Source: Legionella sainthelensi (lineage in GTDB: Bacteria > Pseudomonadota > Gammaproteobacteria > Legionellales > Legionellaceae). Taken from it: DNA of 64,000 bases. Position 1 is the stretch's first letter. The number at the start of each line of letters is the position of its first letter. The notes below the pieces were generated by a model. It worked only from the letters and a program-made list of their open reading frames with translations, did no database searches and had not been told where the DNA came from. Shown here piece by piece: positions 1 to 9,424 of this stretch. The translations under genes were made by a program, and so were the position numbers. Where the stretch lies: positions 2,119,501-2,183,500 of the forward strand of contig NZ_LR134388.1 in the NCBI RefSeq assembly GCF_900637685.1, in the 5' to 3' direction.

Positions 1-77
1 GCTCCTCCTGACCAACCCAAAAAACTCACACTCATTAATACTGCAAATACTCCCATTTTTACGCATAACTTGTTCAT
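1..77 (-). CDS. N-terminus of a secreted or membrane protein (partial)
   Basis: Only the first 25 or so codons lie in the window; the gene runs off the left edge. It starts at the ATG whose first base is at 77, with an AAGGAA-type ribosome binding site about 6 bases upstream. The visible residues are a short positive N-terminus (MNKLCVK) followed by a hydrophobic stretch ending in small residues (SGGA), which reads as a signal peptide. No function can be assigned from this piece. Confidence 0.55.
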   Translation of the reverse strand, partial: MNKLCVKMGVFAVLMSVSFLGWSGG

Positions 78-203
78 ATTTTTATTCCTTTTATTTAGGA
101 TCTGCATCCAATTTATAGTGACCATTAAAATATAGCACAATATTTATTTTTTGTTATTAGAGTGCATTGATGAGTAATTTTAATTACTCAAAATATACCT
201 CAT

Positions 204-1589
204 TCAATAATAATTAGTACGGACAAGTTCCGACTTCTTTTCCGAAAGCTCCATAGCAGGCTCTGGTATTTTGGATGTTGTTATCAAATCGTCACACTCA
301 GAAATATTTTCTCTCGTTTCGCTTGATAAGAGGAGCTCTCTTAAGCTTGTTGTGTAGCTGCATTTCCCTGCATGATGATAATTTTTTGTCATCTCATGCT
401 CATAACAATCAAGTGCCTCTTCAAGTATCGTTTCTTCATGTTCTTTTGTACGTTCCTTTAGGAGTTTTTTATCTTCTTTATTTGCATATTGCTCTACGCT
501 CCATTTAATCAATCCAAATGTTGCAAGGCCAATACCAAATCCAAATAAAATAGTACCAACCAAGGGTGGCACAGCAAATGCACTAATAAGCACCATTAAT
601 CCAATAACTGAGAAAATTACACCAGCACCACCAAGCGCAAAATTAGTATAGGATTTAGCAATAGTCTCATTGGCTAACAAGTTTTGCTGCTTTAATTGGT
701 GTAATGGTTCAGTTATTTTTCCAATATCCTCATCGATTTGAGTGATTTCATGTTGGAGATTACTCACGAAGTCAATAAGTTGTGAGTTTTCGGTGCTTTT
801 GCCTCTCGTGTACTCTTTTTCAAAAATTTGTACCATTTTCTCCAAGTGCACCAACATTTCATTACGCTCTTGATATAGCCTTAGCAGTTTACATGGTAGG
901 CTATCATCTGAAAAAGTCTGTTGGTTCCAACCTCTTTGTACTCTAATCTTATTAATAAACTCCAGCTCTTCTTCTATTTGTTTACTAGATAGGGTGTTGG
1001 GCTTATTGAGTAAAAATTTCAGTTCCAAAGCACGAATCTCTAATCGATCTCTATAAATATCAGAGTCCAATACAGATAACTCTCGTTTGCCTATGAGGTC
1101 CATAAATATCTTTTTTTCTTTATATGCTTTTGCAGATTGAAATTTCTCTATTATCGAGCTTAGTAATGAAATACCCTCAATAAGGGTACCAAGCGAAGCA
1201 AAAGCTAATCCAATACCGGCAGATACTATTCCTCCTAGAATAAACGCTGCAATACCGAAACCTGTTGTAACTAAAAGAAGCGACATAGCTAAAACTTTAC
1301 TTCCAACGGAACTATTTTTATCAGTCAAAGTAGTTATTGCATTGGGAATTGCTGAAATCATTCGTAATACAAATCCAATGATAGGTAATTCTTTGCTGGA
1401 GGCAATGATTGATGTCACAAAATCAAATATTTTTTGCACGCCATCCAGAAAAAATTTTGACAATTTTCCCCTTTTATTGATTGTTTCGATAAATGATAAT
1501 TTCTGCTGTTGTTGTAATAAAGTTATTTTGCCTTTTAACTCATTCATTTTCTCGGATAGAATGACATGCTTTTTGTGAGGATATGTCAT
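204..1589 (-). CDS. Hypothetical coiled-coil membrane protein, effector-like
   Basis: A 461-residue protein I cannot place in a named family. It starts with a short helical charged segment, then has a hydrophobic block at about residues 65-150 (Gly/Ala-rich, probably a membrane hairpin), a long charged helical stretch at about 170-310 rich in Glu, Lys and Leu with coiled-coil character, and a second hydrophobic hairpin at about 315-365. The tail is polar and Glu/Ser-rich. There is no signal peptide and no catalytic motif I recognise. The ATG at 1589 has only a weak ribosome binding site. It stands alone, next to another membrane protein on the same strand. This architecture is common among Legionella Dot/Icm substrates, so an effector role is possible, by inference only. 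Confidence 0.75.
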   Translation of the reverse strand: MTYPHKKHVILSEKMNELKGKITLLQQQQKLSFIETINKRGKLSKFFLDGVQKIFDFVTSIIASSKELPIIGFVLRMISAIPNAITTLTDKNSSVGSKVLAMSLLLVTTGFGIAAFILGGIVSAGIGLAFASLGTLIEGISLLSSIIEKFQSAKAYKEKKIFMDLIGKRELSVLDSDIYRDRLEIRALELKFLLNKPNTLSSKQIEEELEFINKIRVQRGWNQQTFSDDSLPCKLLRLYQERNEMLVHLEKMVQIFEKEYTRGKSTENSQLIDFVSNLQHEITQIDEDIGKITEPLHQLKQQNLLANETIAKSYTNFALGGAGVIFSVIGLMVLISAFAVPPLVGTILFGFGIGLATFGLIKWSVEQYANKEDKKLLKERTKEHEETILEEALDCYEHEMTKNYHHAGKCSYTTSLRELLLSSETRENISECDDLITTSKIPEPAMELSEKKSELVRTNYY

Positions 1590-1728
1590 AATTGCTTTTT
1601 AACAATAGTATATAATTAAGTATAACAGTGCACTATATATACATATAGGTAATTAGAAGAAAGATTTATCGACCTATTAGGATAAGAAAGAGCTTCCTTG
1701 CCCCATCTACATCCTTTCTTTTTAAATT

Positions 1729-3156
1729 TTAACAACTTATTGAGTAGTCTCTTGTTGGTAATTCTTGCTCACTAATTTTTGTTGGGATCCTAGATGTTGG
1801 GTTTGTAAACAGGGCCTCACTATGGACAGGAGGTTTTTCTGTGCATTTTGGCGAATTATCTTGATGCCATTCAAGCATGAGTAAATTTCGGGGTCCTTCA
1901 TTCATTAATTCATTATATTCATTGGGTCGTACACATTTCTGGAGTTTTTTTGACACATAATGACTAAAATCCAATACAAAAAGAGGTGTGTTGAGCAGTG
2001 CTAATGCTGCAGCTTTAGCTACGAAACTTAAACCCACTCCAGTAAGAACCAGACCGACGGTAATAACACTCATTAACTCCACCAGAATCGCTGCTCCAAG
2101 GATTAAAGGTGATGCTGCAATTTGTATGGGCCTCAAACTCAAGGAGAATAATTTATTCCCGTCAACTTGATCTAATGGTTTCGTTATCGCGTCATATAAA
2201 GCAAAAGTTATTAATTTCAGTCGAGTAAAATTATTAATAGAAGCTTGATTTTTAATGAATTGCTTATAATTATTATTTATTTCATTTCTTAATGATTCGG
2301 TGCATTGTTGTCTTATTTGCATCATCAAGGCTTCTGTATTAGGTGTGAAGGGATTTATATTTTGTTGAAATAATTCTCTTAACTTAATCTCCACTTCAGT
2401 ATTAATAATGTATGTAAATAAATCATCATCACTCATTGTCTGAATTTGTTCTGCCTCTTGCTCTTTTTGTTGTGCAATGAGTAACTCAATTACCTCAGCT
2501 CTATAGTTTTTTAAGAATGATGCTTTATATTTCTCAAAATGAGGTTCCAAATAATCATTTAACTCTTTGGTATATTGATTATTTGTTAATGAATTTACTG
2601 TAAAATGAATAAGTCCATTAGTAATCTCTAAAACAATCGTCGCAAGAATAAAACCAATGATACCAATAAAAACAGCTGCACCAATGAATATAGAAAACAT
2701 CCCATAAGCGGCCTTTGCTAAAAATCGAAATGGTTGATAATAACGATTCAAGGAATCTTCCAAAGGCTTCATTAACTCATCAAAATACTCCATATAACTA
2801 CTAAAACCATCCTTTGGATTTTTGGTCGCATTCTTAAGGAGATACTTCTGATTGATCCGATTTAAAACTTTAAATGGTTCCCCAGTAAGAGCTAATTCGT
2901 CCTGTTCCAGATAGCTGTTTAGTCTTGGGTCAATTTCAGAAAACTGCTTATCGGGGTGCAAGAGTATACAGAACGCTTTATATAAGGATGTTATCTCTAC
3001 ATGAGTGGTGTTTTGATAAGCCTCTTCTATATGTTTATTAATGAGAGTGCTTACTTCTTGTTTTGTTAAAGGGTTTTGCCTTGGTGTATCCAATAAATCT
3101 TTAACGATTTTTGCTGCTACCGCTCGTGCTACTTCTTCCTTAGGGTTCTTACTCAT
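1729..3156 (-). CDS. J-domain-like membrane protein, effector-like
   Basis: A 475-residue protein counted from the ATG at 3156; a GTG 12 bases upstream (3168) is in frame but has no better ribosome binding site. Residues 55-110 resemble a divergent J-domain: a helix ending in AFCILL, then the HPDK signature at 67-70, a loop, and a helix FKVLNRINQKY as in DnaJ helix III. HPD is the motif by which J-proteins stimulate Hsp70. Two hydrophobic hairpins follow (about 145-190 and 345-400), separated by a charged helical region. No zinc-finger or G/F region of a true DnaJ is present. A membrane-tethered Hsp70 co-chaperone, bacterial or delivered to a host, is an inference; the family is not one I recognise. 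Confidence 0.75.
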   Translation of the reverse strand: MSKNPKEEVARAVAAKIVKDLLDTPRQNPLTKQEVSTLINKHIEEAYQNTTHVEITSLYKAFCILLHPDKQFSEIDPRLNSYLEQDELALTGEPFKVLNRINQKYLLKNATKNPKDGFSSYMEYFDELMKPLEDSLNRYYQPFRFLAKAAYGMFSIFIGAAVFIGIIGFILATIVLEITNGLIHFTVNSLTNNQYTKELNDYLEPHFEKYKASFLKNYRAEVIELLIAQQKEQEAEQIQTMSDDDLFTYIINTEVEIKLRELFQQNINPFTPNTEALMMQIRQQCTESLRNEINNNYKQFIKNQASINNFTRLKLITFALYDAITKPLDQVDGNKLFSLSLRPIQIAASPLILGAAILVELMSVITVGLVLTGVGLSFVAKAAALALLNTPLFVLDFSHYVSKKLQKCVRPNEYNELMNEGPRNLLMLEWHQDNSPKCTEKPPVHSEALFTNPTSRIPTKISEQELPTRDYSISC

Positions 3157-3269
3157 TATAAATCTCACATATCATCGATTATGGTATAAAATGAACGAAT
3201 AGTAGCATGTATAGCAAAATTTAGATATTAAAGGCTATTTGATTAAATAATTGGCTAAATTTTAGTGAC

Positions 3270-3308
3270 TCATCTTTAGTCGAACTCCTATTAATGCACT
3301 AAAGATGA
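3270..3308. other. Inverted repeat (stem-loop)
   Basis: An 11-base arm (TCATCTTTAGT, 3270-3280) is repeated in perfect inverted orientation at 3298-3308 with a 17-base loop. It lies between the start of the J-domain-like gene and the end of the nuclease gene, both on the minus strand. Neither side has a clear T-run, so it is not a classic intrinsic terminator; it may be an operator or an mRNA-stabilising hairpin. Confidence 0.4.
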
Positions 3309-3406
3309 TTAAGGGTATAAGAAAAGCAAAATAGCACTACTTACTCGAGAGGAAATATCACAGGATCAGAGCCACTGCATTATGCACAATCTAGAAAACG
3401 ATTAAT

Positions 3407-4225
3407 TCATGCTTTAGCCAATTTATTGAGTATCACAGCTAATCTACAACCTGCAAATACAATCTGCTTTCGTACCAGCATTTGTGCATTTTCTTGATAT
3501 TTAGTACTTGGAGTTTCTTTGGGATTGAGCTGATACGCGTTTTTTAATGCAAGCTTGTGAGACATCTTGGCCCATTTTTTAGGTTCTATTTGTGTACTAA
3601 TTCGTGAGCATGATAAATTTTTCTCTAAATCATGTGCTGTCTTTTTAACCTTTTTTGAATCATATTTACCTAGAAAAAAACCCGCGCCGTTGTCCCAGTA
3701 CTTATGCAAATTATTACCTACAGGATTCACACCTAAAGGAAACAAATTCCCTCCTAAATCTCCCTTAGGATATTCTTGGCTAACTCGAGTTACTGCGTGC
3801 AATGGCTGATGGATATCTCCAATAATGTGGATTAACATACGTAACGCAAGCTGTTTCTCAGATGGTTTTGTCTTTTTAGATGAAAATACATGCATAGCCT
3901 GCTTAATTGCCCACACTGCATTAATACTCTCAACTGGAGGTAATTCCAGCTCTTCTGTGCTAAAGGGAATATCGATATAGTGCATTACATCATACCAATA
4001 AATCTCTCTAAACCTGATTTCATCCATCCAGGTTGACGCGCGGACAAAACTTGAGTTAGGCGTTTTATGTGAGTATGAACGAAGATATTTGTGAGACATC
4101 AATTTTGCTTCAGGTGATAAATTATCGTAAGCAATCTGAGCCACTACCTTGTGGCCTGCCGCATTCCACGCGTAACCTTGAAATACCCAAAAACAAAAAA
4201 TGAATGAATAAATAACGCGAATCAT
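3407..4225 (-). CDS. S1/P1-type zinc nuclease, secreted
   Basis: A 272-residue protein of the S1/P1 nuclease family, which cleaves single-stranded DNA and RNA and 3'-nucleotides with three zinc ions. The chosen ATG at 4225 gives a signal peptide ending GYA, leaving Trp as the first mature residue, the residue whose amino terminus binds zinc in P1 nuclease. Further ligands are visible: WNAAGHKV, HYIDIPF, HIIGDIHQPLHAV, DLGGN and NLHKYWD. Length fits the family. The start lies 2 bases after the tolB stop codon, so it is probably translated from the tol transcript. In other gammaproteobacteria pal usually follows tolB; here this enzyme takes that place. A periplasmic or exported nuclease/3'-nucleotidase role is likely. 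Confidence 0.93.
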   Translation of the reverse strand: MIRVIYSFIFCFWVFQGYAWNAAGHKVVAQIAYDNLSPEAKLMSHKYLRSYSHKTPNSSFVRASTWMDEIRFREIYWYDVMHYIDIPFSTEELELPPVESINAVWAIKQAMHVFSSKKTKPSEKQLALRMLIHIIGDIHQPLHAVTRVSQEYPKGDLGGNLFPLGVNPVGNNLHKYWDNGAGFFLGKYDSKKVKKTAHDLEKNLSCSRISTQIEPKKWAKMSHKLALKNAYQLNPKETPSTKYQENAQMLVRKQIVFAGCRLAVILNKLAKA

Positions 4226-4227
4226 TA

Positions 4228-5487
4228 TTAACCTAAATAGGGGGACCAAGCGGGCTCTTGTACATCCCCTTCCCGCGCAGGAAGTCTCATTTTTATTCTA
4301 CCGTCAAGAGAAACGATGCCCAATACTCCTTTATCTTGATTATGCGTCGCATAGAGAACAAGACGACCATTTGGAGCAACAGATGGAGACTCATCTCGAC
4401 CAGAAGAAGTCAAACTAAGAATAGGCCCACCAGAAACGCTTTGTAGTCCTATATTAAATTGTCTATCATCACGATGCAGCATCACGATATTTTTCATATC
4501 AGGTGTATAAGAAGCGCGTGCATTATAATTTCCTTCAAAGGTTACGCGAGCTACCTCGCCTGTTGCTAAAGATAAACGATAAATTTGCGGTGAACCACCT
4601 CGACCTGAAGTGAATAATATGCTTTTCCCATCAGGGGCATACCGTGGTTCGGTATCAATAGCATCGCCAAAAGTTAATTGCTTCATAGTGCCGCTATGTA
4701 TGTCAACACTGTAAATTTTAGGTGTACCGCTTTTAGATAGAACTACAGCCAATTGATTTCCATCTGGTGACCATGCGGGAGCGCCATTAATGCCAGGGAA
4801 GCTTGTGATTAAGCGTCTTTGTCCTGTTTCTACTGAAACCGTAAAAATTTGAGCTTTCTTTTTCTCAAACGACACATAAGAGATTGATTTGCCATCAGGA
4901 GACCACGCAGGAGACATAATTGGATCCCCTGAAACCAATAAACTTTGAGGATTATATCCATCTGCATCAGCAACTTCGAGAGAATAACGAGTAATTCTTG
5001 GCGTTCTTTGTACTGAGATATAAGCGATACGTGTAGAAAATACTCCTCTTTCTCCAGTTAACTTTTGATATACCTCATCACTAATATGATGTGCTAGTGG
5101 TCTAATTTGATTAGCACTAACTTGATAGGTTTTAGTCAGTAAAGTTGCTCCTTTGGCAACTGCATCAGTTAAAGTAAAGCTTACTTCATAGCGATTACCT
5201 ACTTGATTGACTCGGCCAGTTACAACGCTATCAGCTCCCAATTGTCGTAAAGTATTTACGGATGATTGTCCATTCGGACCTTGAGGCCCTGAAACAATTC
5301 GAAATTGTCCTGATAAATTTAAATCATTTTCAATGATTTGACCAATTTCTTGGGCGGAACTATTCGTACCAAAAGAATTAATAGCAATAGGTAGCGCTGA
5401 ATTAACCCCTTGGGTTAACTCTAAATCAAGAGCAAAAACTTGCTGCATAAAAAACAGAAAACATAATTTAATAATTCGATTAATCAC
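4228..5487 (-). CDS. tolB: Tol-Pal system beta-propeller protein TolB
   Basis: Periplasmic TolB, 419 residues. It links the TolQRA inner-membrane motor to Pal and outer-membrane lipoproteins during cell constriction. A signal peptide (about residues 1-19, cut near VFA/LD) precedes an N-terminal alpha/beta domain of about 130 residues and a six-bladed propeller carrying repeated WSPDG or APDG motifs. The start codon is GTG at 5487 with a GGGGA ribosome binding site about 9 bases upstream, which overlaps the end of tolA. It is the fourth gene of tolQRAB on the minus strand. Downstream comes an S1/P1 nuclease rather than pal, so Pal must be encoded elsewhere. Confidence 0.97.
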   Translation of the reverse strand: MINRIIKLCFLFFMQQVFALDLELTQGVNSALPIAINSFGTNSSAQEIGQIIENDLNLSGQFRIVSGPQGPNGQSSVNTLRQLGADSVVTGRVNQVGNRYEVSFTLTDAVAKGATLLTKTYQVSANQIRPLAHHISDEVYQKLTGERGVFSTRIAYISVQRTPRITRYSLEVADADGYNPQSLLVSGDPIMSPAWSPDGKSISYVSFEKKKAQIFTVSVETGQRRLITSFPGINGAPAWSPDGNQLAVVLSKSGTPKIYSVDIHSGTMKQLTFGDAIDTEPRYAPDGKSILFTSGRGGSPQIYRLSLATGEVARVTFEGNYNARASYTPDMKNIVMLHRDDRQFNIGLQSVSGGPILSLTSSGRDESPSVAPNGRLVLYATHNQDKGVLGIVSLDGRIKMRLPAREGDVQEPAWSPYLG

Positions 5488-5492
5488 GAGTT

Positions 5493-6470
5493 TTATCCCC
5501 TAACTTGTTCAGGACGAACGGTTAAACTTATATCACGAAACAGATTGAACGTATCAGGATCTGTAGGTACAGGTAGTGGTGATGCTTTATAAATAGCAGT
5601 TTGCGCTGAACGGTCAAGAAGCGGATCACCGCTACTGCGTGTTAAAGAGACCTCTAAAACCATGCCGTCAGGAGCAAGTCGAATTCTAAATTGACTTGAC
5701 AAGGTACTGTCAACATTTTCGGGTAATATCCAATTTCTGCCGATCGCATTGACAATAAGTGCTTTATACTTATCCACTTCACCCGCTATACGAGCCTGTC
5801 TTTCAGCATTTTGTGCTGCTTGTGCTTGTTTGGCAGCAGCAGCATCCGCTTCAGCTTGCTTTTTTGCCTCCGCCTCAGCTTTCTTTTTCTCCATTTCTGC
5901 TTGGGCTTTCTCTGCTTTTTCTTTTTCAGCCAATTTCTTTTTATTTAATTCAGCAAGTTTCTGTGCTTCCAATTTTTGCTGTTTGACTAACTCTTCCTTT
6001 TGTTTCTTTAACTCCTCAATACGCTTTGCCTCTAGTGCTTTTTGCTCAGCCATTTGTTTTAAACGTTTCTTTTCTTCTTCGGCTTGTTTTTTTCTTGCAA
6101 TAGCGATTTTATTTGCTTCTTCTTTAAGTCGTGCTAATTGTTGTTGTTCTTTAATTCTTTGCTGACGAGCGGCTTCAGCCTGACGCTTAAGCTCATTTTG
6201 TCTATTGATTTCAGCTCTTTTTTGTTGCTCACGTTCCTGTTTTAGACGATTAACTGTTTCCATGACTTGTTTGTTGTCAACGCTTACTGCTTTTACAACC
6301 TCATTTTGTGGTGTCACAGCAACAGGTTGCTCTATACCAGGCATATTTTTAGTTTCAGCTGTTAACACAGGACGTTGGCTTGAATTATCGGTTAAAAGCA
6401 TCACGATTAAAAAAAGATGCAAACCAACCGCTGCAAAAAAGGCATTACGATAACTGGAGTTGCTTATCAT
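5493..6470 (-). CDS. tolA: Cell envelope integrity protein TolA
   Basis: TolA, 325 residues, the inner-membrane anchored rod that spans the periplasm to TolB/Pal. One transmembrane helix (about 9-27) is followed by a long Lys/Glu/Ala/Gln-rich helical domain (about 70-225), then a compact C-terminal domain of about 100 residues resembling TonB/TolA C-domains, with a motif of the type NWILPENV. The ATG overlaps the tolR stop by 4 bases, so translation is probably coupled. The low-complexity central domain makes exact homology there unreliable, but position and domain order leave little doubt. Confidence 0.96.
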   Translation of the reverse strand: MISNSSYRNAFFAAVGLHLFLIVMLLTDNSSQRPVLTAETKNMPGIEQPVAVTPQNEVVKAVSVDNKQVMETVNRLKQEREQQKRAEINRQNELKRQAEAARQQRIKEQQQLARLKEEANKIAIARKKQAEEEKKRLKQMAEQKALEAKRIEELKKQKEELVKQQKLEAQKLAELNKKKLAEKEKAEKAQAEMEKKKAEAEAKKQAEADAAAAKQAQAAQNAERQARIAGEVDKYKALIVNAIGRNWILPENVDSTLSSQFRIRLAPDGMVLEVSLTRSSGDPLLDRSAQTAIYKASPLPVPTDPDTFNLFRDISLTVRPEQVRG

Positions 6471-6925
6471 GCTTGACCCTCTGATTTCTCTGACTCTGAA
6501 TCAGTTAACAAGCCTACTTGCTCCGCTCCTGCTTGCTTGAGTAATGCCATTGCTTGAACAACTTTACCATATGCAACCCCTTGATCACCCTTAACTAAAA
6601 CGTTAAGTTTCTGGCTTGATTGTTTTGCTAACTCTAATTCCGCAGCAACACGAACAACTAGAGCTTGTGCTTCTATAGGTTCTGCAGGTGTACTGCTAAT
6701 ATTAAGGAAATAGGACCCCTGTTGATTTACTGAAACAATAATAGGTTCTCTATCCGTAGGTGCTAGAGTTTGACTTGCTGCCTTAGGTAAGTCAACTGTA
6801 ACACCTTGACTCAACATAGGTGCTGTAATCATAAAGATAACCAGTAAAACCAACATTACATCAATATAGGGTACAACGTTAATTTCAGATATGGGACGAT
6901 CGCGTTTTGTTTTTGCTCTGATCAT
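6467..6925 (-). CDS. tolR: Tol-Pal motor protein TolR
   Basis: TolR, 152 residues, of the ExbD/TolR family that forms the proton-driven stator with TolQ. An N-terminal cytoplasmic stretch ends in INVVPYIDVMLVLLVIFMIT, the single transmembrane helix whose Asp (in YIDVML) is the conserved proton-carrying residue. The rest is a periplasmic domain. It starts 2 bases after tolQ ends and overlaps tolA by 4 bases. Confidence 0.97.
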   Translation of the reverse strand: MIRAKTKRDRPISEINVVPYIDVMLVLLVIFMITAPMLSQGVTVDLPKAASQTLAPTDREPIIVSVNQQGSYFLNISSTPAEPIEAQALVVRVAAELELAKQSSQKLNVLVKGDQGVAYGKVVQAMALLKQAGAEQVGLLTDSESEKSEGQA

Positions 6926-6927
6926 TT

Positions 6928-7602
6928 TTACCCTCTTACAGTGTCATTACTTTGTTGTTCTATAAGCGATATCAATTCTTCCTGAAATAAATCAAATCGA
7001 TTTAATAAATCATTAGCACGAGTTGTATAACGGTTATAGGCAATAACAGCAGGTATTGCTGTAAATAGACCTAAAGCTGTAGCTACTAGTGCTTCAGAAA
7101 TTCCTGGAGCCACCATGGCTATAGTAGCTTGCTGAGCATGGCCTAATGCCTGAAAAGAGGTCATTATACCCCAAACTGTACCAAATAGTCCCACATAAGG
7201 TGCAATAGAACCTACAGAAGCAAAAAAAGGCAAATGCTTTTCTAGTTTTTCTGCTTCTTTAGCATGAGTAATTTGCATTACTCTTTGTATCGGTTCAATA
7301 ACTACATTCCCCTGCTTACGAGCTCGTATAAACTCTTTAAAACCAGAGTGAAAAATAGCCGCCATCCCCTGCCGCTCATCGGAGTTACTATCAACATCAG
7401 CATAAAGCCTGCTTAAATCACCGCTTTCCCAGAATCGCCGATTAAACGCATCTGTAAGTTGTTTCTTCTGGTTAAAAAACCATGCTCTTTGAAATATTAA
7501 TGTCCATGAAGTAATTGATGCAGCGGCCAGCAATAACATGACGGTCTTAACAACTAAGCCTGCTTGCATAAAGTACATTAACACATTTGCTTGATTACCC
7601 AT
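6928..7602 (-). CDS. tolQ: Tol-Pal motor protein TolQ
   Basis: TolQ, 224 residues, of the MotA/TolQ/ExbB proton channel family. Three transmembrane segments are visible: near residues 13-33, and the conserved pair at about 125-200 containing PYVGLFGTVWGIM and the Ala/Gly-rich VATALGLFTAIPAV. The start ATG at 7602 has a GGAG ribosome binding site. It opens the tolQRAB block; 146 bases separate it from ybgC upstream, enough for an internal promoter. Confidence 0.97.
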   Translation of the reverse strand: MGNQANVLMYFMQAGLVVKTVMLLLAAASITSWTLIFQRAWFFNQKKQLTDAFNRRFWESGDLSRLYADVDSNSDERQGMAAIFHSGFKEFIRARKQGNVVIEPIQRVMQITHAKEAEKLEKHLPFFASVGSIAPYVGLFGTVWGIMTSFQALGHAQQATIAMVAPGISEALVATALGLFTAIPAVIAYNRYTTRANDLLNRFDLFQEELISLIEQQSNDTVRG

Positions 7603-7748
7603 CTATCATCTCCAGTAGCAAGATTTTTTTACTTTTTGCTTCTATAAAATTCATCACCTGGGAAAGTACAGTAGAAATTAATTCCAAGAATATACTTTGA
7701 AGTTATATTGTACTTTACCCAGCCTAAAATATGATTTATGAAACCCAT

Positions 7749-8129
7749 TTAATGCGGAATTCGTTTTGGTTTTAAATTACTATTCACGCATACCACTTGT
7801 ATTTTAGCCTCACAAATTATTTGTTCCTGTTGGTTTTGCATTATCTGATCAAATAAAAAACTACAAACACCTAATTGCTGGACTTGAGTTTTAATCGTTA
7901 ATAAATCATCCAGCCGGGCCGGCGCCTTATAACGAATATGTACATCATATATAGCAAACAACGTGTCTTGCTTTATTAAATCAGAAAGAACCATATTATT
8001 TTGTCTCAACATCTCTGTTCGAGCACGTTCAAAATAGCAAAGATAGTTCGCATGATAAACAATACCCATATAATCTACATCCTCAACGTAGATTCTGAAG
8101 GTATATTGATGCGTGGTTGTATCATCCAT
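7749..8129 (-). CDS. ybgC: Acyl-CoA thioesterase YbgC (hotdog fold)
   Basis: A 126-residue 4-hydroxybenzoyl-CoA thioesterase-like protein. The motif YVEDVDYMGIVYHANYLCYFERARTE holds the catalytic Asp and the hotdog-fold signature. YbgC hydrolyses short acyl-CoA or acyl-ACP esters and is the usual partner gene of tolQRAB. It begins 4 bases after ruvB ends on the same strand, so ruvB-ybgC are probably cotranscribed with the tol genes. Confidence 0.95.
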   Translation of the reverse strand: MDDTTTHQYTFRIYVEDVDYMGIVYHANYLCYFERARTEMLRQNNMVLSDLIKQDTLFAIYDVHIRYKAPARLDDLLTIKTQVQQLGVCSFLFDQIMQNQQEQIICEAKIQVVCVNSNLKPKRIPH

Positions 8130-8133
8130 TTTA

Positions 8134-9147
8134 CTAATCCGGCTCCTGATCTATCGGTATACCAAAATGCATATATGCCCTCCGGGTAGCTATTCTACCT
8201 CTTGGCGTGCGCATAAGGAATCCTTGTTGTATTAAAAATGGCTCTAATACATCTTCTATTGTGCCCTTTTCTTCGCCAATTGCAGCAGCGATGCTATCAA
8301 CTCCTACTGGACCACCACTAAATTGCTCGATTACAGCCATAAGCAATTTTCTATCCATAAGATCAAAACCGTGTTTATCTACCTCGAGCATCTCTAAAGC
8401 TTTTTGGGCAATTTCAATATTGATAATGCCACCACCTTTCACTTCCGCATAATCTCGAACACGACGAAGTAAACGATTGGCGATTCGTGGCGTACCTCTT
8501 GAACGTAAGGCAATTTCTCGTGCCCCTTCAGGTTGTGTTTTTACATTCAGTAGTTGTGCAGAGCGCGCAACAATTTTCGTCAGTGAATCTACAGAATAAT
8601 ATTCAAGACGTTGGACTATACCAAATCGATCCCTAAGCGGAGAAGTTAATAAACCTGCTCGCGTCGTTGCTCCAATCAACGTAAATGGAGGTAATTCGAG
8701 CTTTATAGAGCGGGCAGCAGGCCCCTCTCCTATCATAATATCCAATTTATAGTCTTCCATCGCTGGATAGAGCACCTCTTCAATAACTGGACTAAGTCTA
8801 TGAATTTCATCAATAAATAGAATGTCATTTTCTTGTAAATTGGTGAGTATTGCGGCAATATCCCCTGCTCTTTCGATTACAGGCCCAGAGGTTTGACGTA
8901 AATTAACCCCCATTTCATGTGCAATAATATTGGCCAAAGTTGTTTTTCCAAGACCCGGAGGACCAAAAATCAATACATGATCCAAAGCATCACTCCGCTT
9001 CTTAGCAGCATGAATAAAAATTTGCATCTGCGAGCTTACATTTTCTTGCCCAATATACTCACCAAGACTTAAGGGTCTGATAGCCCGATCAATAACTTCA
9101 TCTGAGACATTACTTTGAGTGCTTATTATGCGATCACTTTCCAGCAT
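8134..9147 (-). CDS. ruvB: Holliday junction branch migration ATPase RuvB
   Basis: RuvB, 337 residues, the hexameric AAA+ motor that drives branch migration with RuvA. Visible motifs are Walker [10 protein letters not shown], Walker [10 protein letters not shown], sensor 1 IGATTRAG, the arginine-finger region SPLRDRFG, and the C-terminal winged helix with [10 protein letters not shown] and TPRGR. Full length for the family. ruvA and ruvC are not adjacent in this window; ybgC-tolQRAB follow on the same strand. Confidence 0.98.
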   Translation of the reverse strand: MLESDRIISTQSNVSDEVIDRAIRPLSLGEYIGQENVSSQMQIFIHAAKKRSDALDHVLIFGPPGLGKTTLANIIAHEMGVNLRQTSGPVIERAGDIAAILTNLQENDILFIDEIHRLSPVIEEVLYPAMEDYKLDIMIGEGPAARSIKLELPPFTLIGATTRAGLLTSPLRDRFGIVQRLEYYSVDSLTKIVARSAQLLNVKTQPEGAREIALRSRGTPRIANRLLRRVRDYAEVKGGGIINIEIAQKALEMLEVDKHGFDLMDRKLLMAVIEQFSGGPVGVDSIAAAIGEEKGTIEDVLEPFLIQQGFLMRTPRGRIATRRAYMHFGIPIDQEPD

Positions 9148-9424
9148 AGGATTTTATTTAGGGATTTTGATGGATAAAAGCATTTTATCATATGTTTTTT
9201 GAATCGCAGCTGATTTTAAAAAAATTAAAAATAAGCTCTTTAATAACGGAATATTTGATTGACAAGTAGCCATTACACTTTGGCATAACCCATTACTAAT
9301 ATGAATGTTCGTATAATCTTCTGTTAAGTTCACTTTTGTAAAATGATCAATTAAGACAAAATAAATGAATTTCAACTCGCTTTCATACACATAGATATCA
9401 TTATTTATACATATCAGAGGTCCA

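Noticed and set aside
5749..6165. Plus-strand Ala/Ser/Phe-rich frame of 138 codons
   Set aside because: Antisense shadow of the TolA Lys/Glu/Ala repeat domain.
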